A stretch of DNA of 24,981 nt from DASQPR01 sp035713725 (lineage in GTDB: Bacteria; Actinomycetota; Actinomycetes; Mycobacteriales; Micromonosporaceae), in assembly GCA_035713725.1 (NCBI GenBank), contig DASTMZ010000097.1:1-24981 (forward strand), given 5' to 3'. The notes beneath the pieces were generated by a model. The model was not told the origin of the DNA. It worked only from the letters and a program-made list of their open reading frames with translations, and searched no databases. The position numbers and the translations under genes were made by a program. Positions 1-7,269 of the stretch are shown here, in pieces. How positions within the stretch are numbered: position 1 is the first letter of the stretch; each line of letters opens with the position of its first letter.

Positions 1-215
1 TGATGCTCGGCCTGTTGATCGCGTTCTGGGCAACGCCTCGCATGTCCGTCGGTCATCTGTTCTTCGCGCTCGGCAGCACGGCCTACATCCTTGTCGGGAT
101 CAGATTCGAGGAGCGCAAACTGATCCGCGAACTCGGTGACACGTACGTTGACTACGCGCGACGCGTACCCGCGCTCCTGCCGGTGCCCGGCGGGATGGGG
201 CGACGCTGCTGGTGA
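1..215 (+). CDS. C-terminal part of an isoprenylcysteine-methyltransferase-like membrane protein, possibly methanethiol S-methyltransferase (MddA)
   Basis: Only the last 70 or so residues are in the window; the reading frame is open at the left edge and stops at 213-215. The visible part has a hydrophobic segment (LGLLIAFWATP), a second one (FFALGSTAYILVGI), then the charged tail FEERKLIRELGDTYVDYARR-VP. That tail resembles the C-terminal signature of the ICMT/NnrU-like methyltransferases, in which a Glu-Glu/Arg cluster after the last helix binds S-adenosylmethionine. The wording also resembles mycobacterial MddA, which methylates methanethiol to dimethyl sulfide, but this is from memory of the family and the N-terminal half is absent. 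The ATG at position 3 is probably an internal methionine. Family placement is reasonably safe; the substrate is not. Confidence 0.6.
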   Translation, partial: MLGLLIAFWATPRMSVGHLFFALGSTAYILVGIRFEERKLIRELGDTYVDYARRVPALLPVPGGMGRRCW

Positions 216-222
216 TGTCCGT

Positions 223-228
223 CATGCT
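223..228 (+). promoter_or_regulatory. Possible -10 element for a leaderless VOC mRNA
   Basis: The hexamer CATGCT ends six bases before the ATG at 235 and no ribosome binding site is present. No convincing -35 is seen. This is one of several genes in the window with the same spacing. Confidence 0.25.
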
Positions 229-234
229 GGTCGC

Positions 235-687
235 ATGACCGTGGACTCGACGGATCGTTCCGCGCCGTCCGGCCGCCCGATGTTCGCTTCACCGCCAGTG
301 ATCTCGGTGATGCTGATCGTTCCGGATGCGACCGCGGCAGTTGCCTGGTACACGACCGCGCTCGGTGCGACGGAGCTCTGGAACCTCGGCGGCGTTGCCG
401 GCCTTGAGATCGGCGGCGCTGCGTTCTTCCTGCACGAGGTCAACGGCAACAACCCCGCCGAGGTCAGTCCCGGCCAGGTGGGGGTCACGAGCACTCGCGT
501 CGAGGTGTTTGTCGATGCACCGGACCACTTCGTCGAGCGCGCCGTCGCCGCTGGCGCAACCGCGGGAGCGGGAGTTGAAGACCACCGCGTGCCGTGGGGA
601 ACGCACCGTCAAGGTGGTTTCAAGGACCCCTTCGGCCACAAGTGGTCGGTCGGCGACAAGTCGCCCCTGGGCCGATTCCCCCGCTGA
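235..687 (+). CDS. VOC-family (glyoxalase/bleomycin-resistance fold) protein
   Basis: 150 residues. After a short polar N-terminus, residues of about 20-140 follow the beta-alpha-beta-beta-beta pattern of a VOC protein: VMLIVPDATAAVAWYTTALG near the start and a FKDPFGHKWSVGD end, as in many PhnB/YdcF-like glyoxalase-fold proteins. Members are metal-dependent lyases, dioxygenases or drug-binding proteins; a specific substrate cannot be read here. The ATG at 235 is chosen because the open frame upstream overlaps the previous gene and encodes unrelated basic sequence. There is no Shine-Dalgarno, but a -10-like CATGCT (223-228) lies exactly six bases before the ATG, as expected for a leaderless mRNA. 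The gene converges on the acetyltransferase gene at 729-1268. Confidence 0.82.
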   Translation: MTVDSTDRSAPSGRPMFASPPVISVMLIVPDATAAVAWYTTALGATELWNLGGVAGLEIGGAAFFLHEVNGNNPAEVSPGQVGVTSTRVEVFVDAPDHFVERAVAAGATAGAGVEDHRVPWGTHRQGGFKDPFGHKWSVGDKSPLGRFPR

Positions 688-700
688 TCCGGGGAGACAG

Positions 701-721
701 GCGGCCGCGACGACCGGCCGC
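701..721. terminator. GC-rich hairpin between convergent genes
   Basis: A 7-bp perfect stem GCGGCCG/CGGCCGC with a 7-base loop (708-714) lies in the 41-bp gap between the converging VOC gene and the GNAT gene. It has no T-tract. It could end transcription from both sides. Confidence 0.4.
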
Positions 722-728
722 AGCGCGG

Positions 729-1268
729 CTACGGTGTCCAGTCGCGCCGGAGCAGGCCGTAGATCACCATGTCGGCGAAGCCGTCGCCGTCGTACTCTCG
801 CTCCCGCTGGGTGCCCTCGTGGGTGAAGCCACACCTCTCCGCGGTCCGTCGCATGGCGGTGTTGCTGGCCAGCATCTCCAGTTCCAGGCGGCGCAGGTTG
901 CGGTTGCGGAAGCCGTAGCGGCAGAGCAGCCGGATCACCTCGGTCCCGTACCCCTGGCCGCGCGCATCGGGCAGCAACGAGATGCCGAGGTGGGCGTAGC
1001 GGTTGAATGCGTTGATCCCCCACAGCGAGCCGCCGCCCAGATACGTGCCGTCGGCAACGGTCTCGGCGAGTAGCGACACCATGGTCTGGCCGTCGGACGG
1101 CTCGGTGACCTGCCTTTCCAGCCGGGCGCGGACCTGCCCGACGTGGCGCGGCAGGAACGGTTCGTCGTCGGTGATCAGGTGCAGCTCGGGATCGCTATGC
1201 AGGCGGAAGATGTTCGGCGCGTCGTCCGGTGTGGGCGGGCGCAGGCGGACCCGGTCGGTGGCGAACAT
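729..1268 (-). CDS. GNAT-family N-acetyltransferase, RimJ/RimL type
   Basis: 179 residues, the usual size for the RimJ/RimL-like acetyltransferases that acetylate protein N-termini, antibiotics or small amines using acetyl-CoA. The N-terminus has the typical FATDRVRLRPPTPDDA opening. The central acetyl-CoA pyrophosphate-binding loop is LLPDARGQGYGTEVIRLL, followed by RRLELEMLASNTAMRRTAER-CGF, the alpha4/beta5 signature of this subfamily. The ATG at 1268 fits the family start. No Shine-Dalgarno is visible, but TAGCGT (1280-1275 on the minus strand) sits exactly six bases upstream of the ATG, which suggests a leaderless transcript. The acceptor substrate is unknown. Confidence 0.88.
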   Translation of the reverse strand: MFATDRVRLRPPTPDDAPNIFRLHSDPELHLITDDEPFLPRHVGQVRARLERQVTEPSDGQTMVSLLAETVADGTYLGGGSLWGINAFNRYAHLGISLLPDARGQGYGTEVIRLLCRYGFRNRNLRRLELEMLASNTAMRRTAERCGFTHEGTQREREYDGDGFADMVIYGLLRRDWTP

Positions 1269-1610
1269 CCCGCGACGCTAACAGCGGGTACGGCGATCGC
1301 CGATCGAATTACGCGGCGCACGCGGGTCGCGCGTGTGCGATACGACCGACCTGTCCACGCGCGTCGGACGAGGTGGTCCATCCGAAAGCACGCAGACTGT
1401 GCGGCCCTCGGGGCGTCGTCTTGCGGCGGCGGTGACGGGAACCGCCTACCGTCAGCTTCTGCCGCTGTCTGGTGTCAATAACTCAACCGCGAGCCGCGCG
1501 AGCTGGTCCCGCAAGCTTGGCGGCACGCTCCGCGACTACGCGCGAAGCGCATCGAAGTTCGTCGTAGCATTTGCCGCGACTCGGGACAGTGATTCGAAGC
1601 GGGAGGGCGT
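1269..1610. other. Intergenic stretch without a recognisable gene
   Basis: 342 bp between two divergently transcribed acetyltransferase genes. Apart from the -10 element of the minus-strand gene at its left edge and a -10-like TAGCAT at 1565-1570 ahead of the plus-strand gene, I see no RNA gene, repeat or coding frame. Open frames across it change composition and run into the next gene out of frame. Confidence 0.6.
1275..1280 (-). promoter_or_regulatory. -10 element (TAGCGT) of a probable leaderless promoter
   Basis: TAGCGT matches the TAnnnT core common in actinobacterial promoters and is separated from the ATG at 1268 by six bases, putting the expected transcription start on the start codon. 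The -35 region is not recognisable. Confidence 0.35.
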
Positions 1611-2522
1611 GTGGACGACGACGCGATGGCGACAGTGTTGGACGGTCATCGGAATCGGATGCGATCGGTCGATCCGCTGCTGCCGGAGGCGGGTCCGTTG
1701 CCCCGCGGCGTCGACGGTGACACCACGCTGTCCGTCCCGGGGGCAGCCGGCATCGCTCGCCGGCGGCGCGTGGATCCGAACAGCATCGATGCGATGTGGG
1801 GCGAATTGGATCAGCGTTGGCTGTCCGCGCAGGCCGTCGATCCCGAGGCGATGGCCGCCCTGCTGTCGCGCTGGCGGGAGCACCTCGCCGGTGACCCGGC
1901 CGGGGTTGATTCGTCGGCCATCGTGGTGTGGCCAAGCCGCGACGTCGCGATGGTGCCGGTGTTCTTGGCACATGGCCTGTCCCCGTTCATGGTGATCGCG
2001 GTCAGGCTGGCCGGGCGGGCGACCCCGGCCGAATCGACCGGCGTCCGCGTTCGTCGCGCCCTGCCGGCCGACCTGAATGCCGTGCTTGCCCTGAGGATGG
2101 AGGAGGTCCGCTACGGCGCTCCGTTGAGCCCGCTGCTCGAACGACCCGACTTCAGTGCAGTGGTGAAAGACAGGTACGCCGCCGCGCTGTCCGCCCACGA
2201 ACCGACGATTTGGCTGGCCGACGTTGACGGCGAGGCGGTTGGGCTGATCTCGGTCACTGTCGGCGAGGAGGCTGCCTGGATCGCGCCGATGGTCGCGACC
2301 GCTCCGGTGGCGTACCTGGACTGCGCTGCCGTATTGCCCGCTCACCGCGGTGCTCGCGTCGCCTCGGCACTGATCGCCCACGTCCATCAAGCCATGGACA
2401 CGATGGGAATCTCGGCGACTCTCCTGCACTACAACACCCTGAACCCGATTTCCGGCCCGTTCTGGCACCGCAGCGGCTACCGGCCGCTGCGGACCCGGTG
2501 GCAGATCAGCCCGGCGCGCTAA
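1611..2522 (+). CDS. GNAT-domain protein with an extra N-terminal region
   Basis: 303 residues. The C-terminal half (about 140-303) is a GNAT acetyltransferase domain: VRVRRALPADLNAVLALR opens the fold, AAVLPAHRGARVASALIAH is the acetyl-CoA loop, and LHYNTLNPISGPFWHRSGYR is the closing strand-helix with the conserved FWxxxGY. The N-terminal 130 or so residues (including LDQRWLSAQAVDPEAMAALL) are not a domain I recognise; it may be a degenerate second GNAT or a substrate-binding half. The GTG start at 1611 is preceded by GGAGGG (1602-1607), slightly close; an ATG at 1626 is the alternative. It stands alone between the divergent acetyltransferase and the tRNA gene. Confidence 0.85.
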   Translation: MDDDAMATVLDGHRNRMRSVDPLLPEAGPLPRGVDGDTTLSVPGAAGIARRRRVDPNSIDAMWGELDQRWLSAQAVDPEAMAALLSRWREHLAGDPAGVDSSAIVVWPSRDVAMVPVFLAHGLSPFMVIAVRLAGRATPAESTGVRVRRALPADLNAVLALRMEEVRYGAPLSPLLERPDFSAVVKDRYAAALSAHEPTIWLADVDGEAVGLISVTVGEEAAWIAPMVATAPVAYLDCAAVLPAHRGARVASALIAHVHQAMDTMGISATLLHYNTLNPISGPFWHRSGYRPLRTRWQISPAR

Positions 2523-2575
2523 CGCCGCGCCGCTCCGGGTGCCGGCCGACCGAGCGACTCTGCTGCTAGATAAGG

Positions 2576-2663
2576 TGGCGGAGGATACGAGATTCGAACT
2601 CGTGAGGGTGTTAACCCAACACGCTTTCCAAGCGTGCGCCCTAGGCCTCTAGGCGAATCCTCC
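2576..2663 (-). tRNA. tRNA-Ser, anticodon GGA
   Basis: Read on the minus strand, the 7-bp acceptor stem GGAGGAT (2663-2657) pairs with ATCCTCC (2586-2580), followed by discriminator G (2579) and an encoded CCA (2578-2576). The anticodon loop TTGGAAA gives anticodon GGA at 2629-2627, reading UCC/UCU serine codons. A long variable arm, typical of serine tRNAs, and the T-loop GTTCGAAT are present. Next to SRP RNA and dnaX, this is the same tRNA-Ser/SRP RNA/dnaX arrangement known from other Gram-positive chromosomes. Confidence 0.96.
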
Positions 2664-2670
2664 GCCGAGA

Positions 2671-2676
2671 AGGATA
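2671..2676 (-). promoter_or_regulatory. -10 element (TATCCT) for tRNA-Ser
   Basis: TATCCT on the minus strand ends eight bases before the mature tRNA 5' end at 2663, the right distance for transcription to start at or just before the tRNA. The -35 is not clear. Confidence 0.35.
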
Positions 2677-2737
2677 CCGAACCGCGGATTACGCGCCACG
2701 GTGCCCAGGGCTCGCTGATGATCATCCGTACCCGAGG

Positions 2738-2768
2738 TGGACGACCCACCGGTCGCGTCAGGTAAATT
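2738..2768 (+). promoter_or_regulatory. Putative promoter of SRP RNA
   Basis: A TAAATT -10 (2763-2768) stands out in GC-rich surroundings and ends seven bases before the first base-paired SRP RNA residue (2776). TGGACG (2738-2743) is a possible -35 with a long 19-bp spacer. Confidence 0.4.
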
Positions 2769-2775
2769 GACGTAA

Positions 2776-2858
2776 CCCCTCGTGCGGCGTTAACCCGTGA
2801 ACCTCCCTAGGGCCGGAAGGCAGCAAGGATAAGCGGGCTCTGGCGGGTGCACGAGGGG
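2776..2858 (+). ncRNA. ffs: Small signal recognition particle RNA (4.5S-type)
   Basis: The terminal stem CCCCTCGTGC (2776-2785) pairs perfectly with GCACGAGGGG (2849-2858). Between them is the conserved domain IV hairpin, with the GGAA tetraloop inside CCGGAAGG (2813-2820) and the AGCA internal loop just after, the platform that binds the Ffh M domain. The compact size without Alu domain is that of the short bacterial SRP RNA, which with Ffh targets nascent membrane proteins to the translocon. The true ends may extend a few bases outside the helix; TCTCTGT after it may aid termination. Its place between tRNA-Ser and dnaX matches a widely conserved order. Confidence 0.93.
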
Positions 2859-2896
2859 CCTCTCTGTATGCGCCGGCCGGGTCTCACCGAACGCGT

Positions 2897-2966
2897 GTCG
2901 TGACCTTGCGGGGAAGTTGTTGGGTCCGAGGCGGAAAACCCAACGAAGTCGCCGCAAGGTCACGAC
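2897..2966. repeat. Large imperfect palindrome between SRP RNA and dnaX
   Basis: A 15-bp perfect inverted repeat (2897-2911 with 2952-2966; arm GTCGTGACCTTGCGG) encloses a second 7-bp perfect one (GTTGGGT 2919-2925 with ACCCAAC 2938-2944), separated by a mismatched internal loop and capped by a 12-base loop. The whole 70-base unit would fold as one long two-part hairpin in RNA or extrude as a cruciform. There is no T-tract. It could be a structured RNA, a terminator for SRP RNA, or a short mobile palindromic element. Confidence 0.8.
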
Positions 2967-3168
2967 GGCAAGCGGCGGCACGGAAGCGCCCGGCGTCGTT
3001 CGCCCGATTTATGGGCTGTTGTCCGCCTCACTGGGACCGCGAGGCTTGCGGTGTCCGATGTCGGCTCCGCGTGAGAGGCTTATCGGGCCCTGGAAAGCAC
3101 GGCCATAACCCCGAAGACACCAAGACACCCGAAGACACAAACAGACAGCGGCGGAAGGACGCGAACCG

Positions 3169-5412
3169 ATGGCGCTGGCGCTCTACCGCAAATATCGGCC
3201 GCGCACGTTCGCCGAGATCATCGGGCAGGACCATGTCACCGAGCCGCTGAGGCAGGCGCTGCGGAGCGGTCGGCTGCATCACGCATACCTGTTCTCCGGT
3301 CCGCGCGGCTGCGGCAAGACCAGCAGCGCGCGGATCCTCGCGCGCTCACTGAATTGCGAGAAGGGTCCGACACCGGATCCGTGCGGCGAGTGCGACTCCT
3401 GCGTCGCCTTGGCGCCGGACGGCCCGGGTTCGATCGACGTCATCGAGATCGACGCGGCCAGCCACGGTGGCGTCGACGACGCGCGTGACCTGCGGGAGCG
3501 GGCGTTCTTCGCGCCGGTAGCGAGCCGGTTCAAGGTGTACGTGATCGACGAGGCGCACATGGTGTCGTCGGCCGGCTTCAACGCGCTGCTGAAACTCGTC
3601 GAGGAGCCACCCGACTTCGTGAAGTTCGTGTTCGCCACCACCGAGCCGGAGAAGGTGCTCGGCACGATCAAGTCGCGGACCCATCACTACCCGTTCCGGC
3701 TGATTCCGCCGGGCGTGCTGCGTCCGTACCTGGAGCAGATGTGCGCGGCCGAGGCCGTCACCGTTGAGCCAGCGGTGTTCCCGCTCGTGGTCCGCGCCGG
3801 CGCCGGATCCGTTCGCGACGCGTTGTCGGTTCTCGACCAACTCATCGCCGGCGCCGGGCCGGACGGCGTGAAGTATGCCCGTGCGCTCGCCCTGCTCGGT
3901 GTCACCGACGTCGCGCTGATCGACGAGATGTGCGACGCGCTCGCCGCGGCCGACGGCGCGACGGCGTTCGCCACCATCGACCGCGTCGTCGAAGCCGGCC
4001 ACGATCCGCGTCGCTTCGCGGGTGACCTGCTCGAACGCCTCCGCGACCTGATCGTGCTGCAGCAGGTGCCGGACGCCGCCGCGAAGGGGCTAATCGGTGC
4101 CGCCGAGGACGAACTCGATCGGATGACGACGCAGGCCGACCGCTTTGGCCCGGCAACGCTGTCGCGGATGGCCGACATCGCGCACACCGGTCTCACCGAC
4201 ATGCGTGGCACGACAGCGCCTCGCCTCGTCCTCGAGTTGATCACCGCACGGATGTTGCTGCCCGGCGCCGACGACTCCGACGGCGCGATGCTTCACCGTC
4301 TCGAGCGCATGGAGCGCCGGCTGACGCTGACCGCCGAGCCGCCGGCGGCTTCCGGATCCGCGCACGCAGATCCGGGGGTACGCCCAACCGCCCCGCCCGC
4401 CGAAGTCGAACCCCTGCCAGACGATGCGCCGGTCAAGCCCGCCAAGCCAGCCAAGCCAGCCGAACCGACCGGCGCTCCGGTGGCGCGATCCAGTGCGCCC
4501 GGTGCCATCGACGCCGCTGCCGTTCGGCGGATCTGGGACGAAGTGCTGACGATGGTCCGGCGGAAGAGCCCGCGCGCCGCGGCCGTGGTACGCGAGGCAA
4601 CCGTACGAGACGTCGACGGTGACACGCTCGTCCTGCTGTTCAAGCACCAGTTCCACGCACAGGCGCTGGCCGCCGCACCGGACGTGCTGCTCGACGCCGT
4701 TCACGAGGTCCTTGGCGGCACCTGGCAGGTTCGATGCGAGGTGACCGGACCGGCGGGCGGGATCGAGCCGGTCCGAGTCGGTACGCCGGATGACGTGCCG
4801 GCCGGGAGCGCGCCGGATTCCGAGCCGACGGGTCGCGGTCCGCGGGCCGGTGGCTCGACTTCCGCGGGTAGCGCGCAGTCAGCGTCGACGCGCCCGGACA
4901 CCACGACGTCGCCCGCCAGCCAGTCCGGTCGAGCGAACGCTCGCGGCCGGTCCGGGTCCGGTCGAGGCCAGCGGGCGGGTTCGTCGACGCCGCCTTCGGA
5001 GGGTGCCACATCCGGCGATGACGACTGGCCGACGCCGGCACGGCTCGGCGGCGACTCGGCGGGCAATGCGGCGGGTGACGCGGCAACCGACGACAGCGCT
5101 CCATCAGCGACTCGCAGCGCGCCGTCGGGCACGCGACGTGGCGGTACGCAGACCCGCGCCACGGCGGCTCCGGCCCGGCGGCCGGCGCAACGACGCGGCT
5201 CGTCGACGGACGACCCGTGGGCCGGGGGCACAAAGGACGAACCCCCCTACGATCCGGAGTTCGACGGCCCCGCGCCGGCCGACGGCTATGTCGGGTTCCA
5301 TCCGGGCGACGAACCCGATGACGATTCGGATGCCACGGTCACGCGCCAGACCGGCGAGCAGCAAGCCATTGATCTCCTGCGGCAGACCCTCGGCGCGGAA
5401 AAGATCGACTAG
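3169..5412 (+). CDS. dnaX: DNA polymerase III subunit gamma/tau (clamp loader ATPase)
   Basis: 747 residues. The clamp loader opens the beta clamp on primed DNA at the replication fork. Residues 1-370 are the AAA+ core: Walker A GPRGCGKT (44-51), four-Cys zinc module (C63, C72, C75, C78), Walker B VIDEAH (125-130), and the ATTEPEK sensor region after 155. Domain III and an OB/tau-like domain with AIDAAAVRRIWDEVLTMVRR follow at about 445-530. The last 200 residues are low-complexity, rich in Gly, Ser, Thr, Asp and Arg, as in other actinobacterial DnaX; a PAK repeat lies near residue 425. I see no A-rich slippery heptamer, so a frameshifted short gamma form is not evident. GGAAGGA (3153-3159) precedes the ATG. 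Confidence 0.97.
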   Translation: MALALYRKYRPRTFAEIIGQDHVTEPLRQALRSGRLHHAYLFSGPRGCGKTSSARILARSLNCEKGPTPDPCGECDSCVALAPDGPGSIDVIEIDAASHGGVDDARDLRERAFFAPVASRFKVYVIDEAHMVSSAGFNALLKLVEEPPDFVKFVFATTEPEKVLGTIKSRTHHYPFRLIPPGVLRPYLEQMCAAEAVTVEPAVFPLVVRAGAGSVRDALSVLDQLIAGAGPDGVKYARALALLGVTDVALIDEMCDALAAADGATAFATIDRVVEAGHDPRRFAGDLLERLRDLIVLQQVPDAAAKGLIGAAEDELDRMTTQADRFGPATLSRMADIAHTGLTDMRGTTAPRLVLELITARMLLPGADDSDGAMLHRLERMERRLTLTAEPPAASGSAHADPGVRPTAPPAEVEPLPDDAPVKPAKPAKPAEPTGAPVARSSAPGAIDAAAVRRIWDEVLTMVRRKSPRAAAVVREATVRDVDGDTLVLLFKHQFHAQALAAAPDVLLDAVHEVLGGTWQVRCEVTGPAGGIEPVRVGTPDDVPAGSAPDSEPTGRGPRAGGSTSAGSAQSASTRPDTTTSPASQSGRANARGRSGSGRGQRAGSSTPPSEGATSGDDDWPTPARLGGDSAGNAAGDAATDDSAPSATRSAPSGTRRGGTQTRATAAPARRPAQRRGSSTDDPWAGGTKDEPPYDPEFDGPAPADGYVGFHPGDEPDDDSDATVTRQTGEQQAIDLLRQTLGAEKID

Positions 5413-5474
5413 GCGGCTGCGATCGTCGGATCGCTCGGGCGTAAGTCGAGTGCGCAGCTGACCTGCATCGCCGG

Positions 5475-5480
5475 ATACTT
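5475..5480 (+). promoter_or_regulatory. Possible -10 element for a leaderless MFS mRNA
   Basis: ATACTT lies six bases upstream of the GTG at 5487 and there is no Shine-Dalgarno in the 74-bp gap after dnaX, consistent with separate, leaderless transcription of the exporter gene. Confidence 0.28.
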
Positions 5481-5486
5481 CCTACC

Positions 5487-6806
5487 GTGCGCCGTGACCT
5501 GACCGTCTTCCATCACCGGCGGTTCGTGCTCCTGTTCGCGGCACGGACCAGCGCGGTGCTGGGCGCATCCATTGGTCCGGTCGCGCTCGCCTTCGGCATC
5601 CTCGGCCTGCCACACGGCACGCCGACCGAGCTTTCCATCGTGCTGGCCGCCGAGTCAGTGGCCATCCTCGCCACGTTGCTCATCGGGGGAGTGGTCGCCG
5701 ACCGGCTGCCGCGCTACCGCGTCATGTACGCGTCCGACGGACTCTCCGCCGTGTCGTGGGCCGCGATCGGCGTGATGCTGCTCAGCGGCTGGGCGCCGAT
5801 CGGCGTGCTCGCGGTCTGGGCCGTGGCGGCCGGCGTCGGAACGGGCATGTTCTGGCCGGCGATGACCGGAGTGATCCCGGAGGTCTCGCCGCCAGGGCAA
5901 CTGCAGGCGGCGAACGCGTTCCTACGGCTCGGCGAGAACGGCTCACGCATCCTTGGCGTGGCGATCGCCGGCGCGATGGTCGCGCTCGTCGGTGCGGGGT
6001 CGGCGATGCTCGTCAACGCGGGCGGTTTCCTCGTCTCGGCGCTGCTGCTCGGCCGGCTCCGGCTGCCGCGTACCGGCACGATCGAGGCCAGCAACATCAT
6101 CTCTGACCTGCGCGAGGGATGGCGTGAGTTCACCTCGCGACAGTGGCTGTGGGTGGTGGTCGCACAGTTCTCGATCCTTGTCGGTGGTCTCGAGGCGTTC
6201 TACGGCGTGCTCGGGCCGGTCGTGGCGAAGCAGGAACTCGGCGGCGCGCCCAGCTGGTCGATCGTGCTCGGCGGCGAGTCAATCGGCATGTTGCTCGGCG
6301 TCGTCATCGCGATCCGCATCCGGCCACGCCGACCGATCCTGTTCGGCGTGCTGCTCACGTTCCCGCTGGCGCTTGCGCCATTGCTACTCGGGCTGCGCGC
6401 GCCGGTGTTGGTGGTCGCGGCCGGCGCGTTGATTGGCGGGCTTTGCATCGACATCTTCGCGGTGTTGTGGGAGACGTCGATGCAGCGCTCCGTACCCGAA
6501 GCGGCGTTGTCTCGAGTGAGTTCCTACGACGCGCTCGGCTCGCTGTTGCTCGGGCCGATCGGCATCGTCGTCGCCGGTCCGCTCGCCGCGTGGCTCGGTG
6601 CCCGCCATGCGCTGCTCGTCGTCGCGGCATCGGTCGTCGTACCCACCGCGCTGGCACTGCTGGCGCCTGGCGTACGAACCATGCGGATGCCGGCGGAAAC
6701 TCCGGCCGCGGAGTCGGCAGGGGATGTTGCGCAGCCGTCCGAACCTGTGACCGTTGTCGCGCCCGTCTCGGTGGCGACCTCGGCCGAGTCAGTCGCGCAG
6801 GCATAG
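5487..6806 (+). CDS. Major facilitator superfamily exporter, drug:H+ antiporter-3-like
   Basis: 439 residues with about 12 hydrophobic segments, so an inner-membrane secondary transporter. The loop after the second helix carries the MFS motif A in the form GGVVADRLPRYR. The opening RRDLTVFHHRRFVLLFAART resembles the DHA3/EntS-type exporters of macrolides or siderophores; the substrate cannot be read from sequence. The last 40 residues are a Pro/Ala/Val/Ser-rich cytoplasmic tail. The GTG start at 5487 begins the family-like N-terminus. The gene sits between dnaX and ybaB, which are normally neighbours, and it lacks a Shine-Dalgarno, so it is probably transcribed on its own. Codon use looks like that of the flanking genes. 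Confidence 0.9.
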   Translation: MRRDLTVFHHRRFVLLFAARTSAVLGASIGPVALAFGILGLPHGTPTELSIVLAAESVAILATLLIGGVVADRLPRYRVMYASDGLSAVSWAAIGVMLLSGWAPIGVLAVWAVAAGVGTGMFWPAMTGVIPEVSPPGQLQAANAFLRLGENGSRILGVAIAGAMVALVGAGSAMLVNAGGFLVSALLLGRLRLPRTGTIEASNIISDLREGWREFTSRQWLWVVVAQFSILVGGLEAFYGVLGPVVAKQELGGAPSWSIVLGGESIGMLLGVVIAIRIRPRRPILFGVLLTFPLALAPLLLGLRAPVLVVAAGALIGGLCIDIFAVLWETSMQRSVPEAALSRVSSYDALGSLLLGPIGIVVAGPLAAWLGARHALLVVAASVVVPTALALLAPGVRTMRMPAETPAAESAGDVAQPSEPVTVVAPVSVATSAESVAQA

Positions 6807-6831
6807 CCCGTACCCCCGGATCTTGGTTCGC

Positions 6832-6867
6832 GACGCGCGGGCGTCCGGAGGTGCCGCCTCCCGCGTC
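6832..6867. terminator. Weak GC-rich hairpin after the MFS gene
   Basis: GGAGG (6847-6851) pairs with CCTCC (6857-6861) around a 5-base loop, and flanking GACGCG (6832-6837) can pair with CGCGTC (6862-6867). There is no T-tract. It may separate the exporter from ybaB. Confidence 0.25.
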
Positions 6868-6935
6868 TGGTTCGGTGGCCCGATACGCTGGGTGTGCAGA
6901 GGTCGATCGCCCTTGCCAGCGGAGTGGAGACAGTC

Positions 6936-7268
6936 GTGGGGCCCGGTGGACAGCCAGACATCCAGCAGATCATGAAGCAGGCGCAGCAGATGCAGCAGCA
7001 GATGATCGCCGCGCAGGAGGAGCTCGCCGAGGCGGAGGTCACCGGTACTGCAGGGGGCGGCCTCGTGACCGTCACCGTGAACGGCGGCGGTGAGGTGCTC
7101 GCCCTCAAGATCGACCGATCGATCGTCGACCCGGACGACGTCGAGACGCTCGAGGATCTCGTGATGCTCGCGTTCCGCGAGGCGAACGACGCAGCACGCG
7201 CGCTCACCGAGGAGAAGCTCGGCCCGCTGGCCGGCGGCCTCGGCGGCATGGGCCTGCCCGGCTTCTGA
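6936..7268 (+). CDS. ybaB: YbaB/EbfC-family nucleoid-associated protein
   Basis: 110 residues from the chosen start. The family forms small dimeric DNA-binding proteins linked to nucleoid structure and recombination, nearly always next to recR. The N-terminal helix is Gln/Met-rich (IQQIMKQAQQMQQQMIAAQ), the core has GTAGGGLVTVTVNGGGEVLALKID, and the tail is Gly/Leu/Met-rich, all typical. The GTG at 6936 is preferred over the GTG at 6894: it follows GGAGTGGAG (6921-6929) with good spacing and gives the usual GPGGQPD opening. TACGCT at 6884-6889 is a possible -10. Its stop is one base from the recR start, so the two are translationally coupled. Confidence 0.93.
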   Translation: MGPGGQPDIQQIMKQAQQMQQQMIAAQEELAEAEVTGTAGGGLVTVTVNGGGEVLALKIDRSIVDPDDVETLEDLVMLAFREANDAARALTEEKLGPLAGGLGGMGLPGF

Positions 7269-7269
7269 C

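Noticed and set aside
2576..2663. tRNA-Ser as the attachment site of the mobile element on the right
   Set aside because: The tRNA lies 21 kb away among core genes, and no duplicate of its 3' end was noticed near the element.
3112..3140. Three AAGACAC copies just upstream of dnaX, as a possible binding array
   Set aside because: The spacing is irregular (8 and 10 bases) and the copies are short; it may be a chance A-rich leader.
4435..4470. Programmed frameshift site in dnaX giving a short gamma form
   Set aside because: The region holds a GCCAAGCCA-type repeat but no A-rich slippery heptamer; nothing supports frameshifting.
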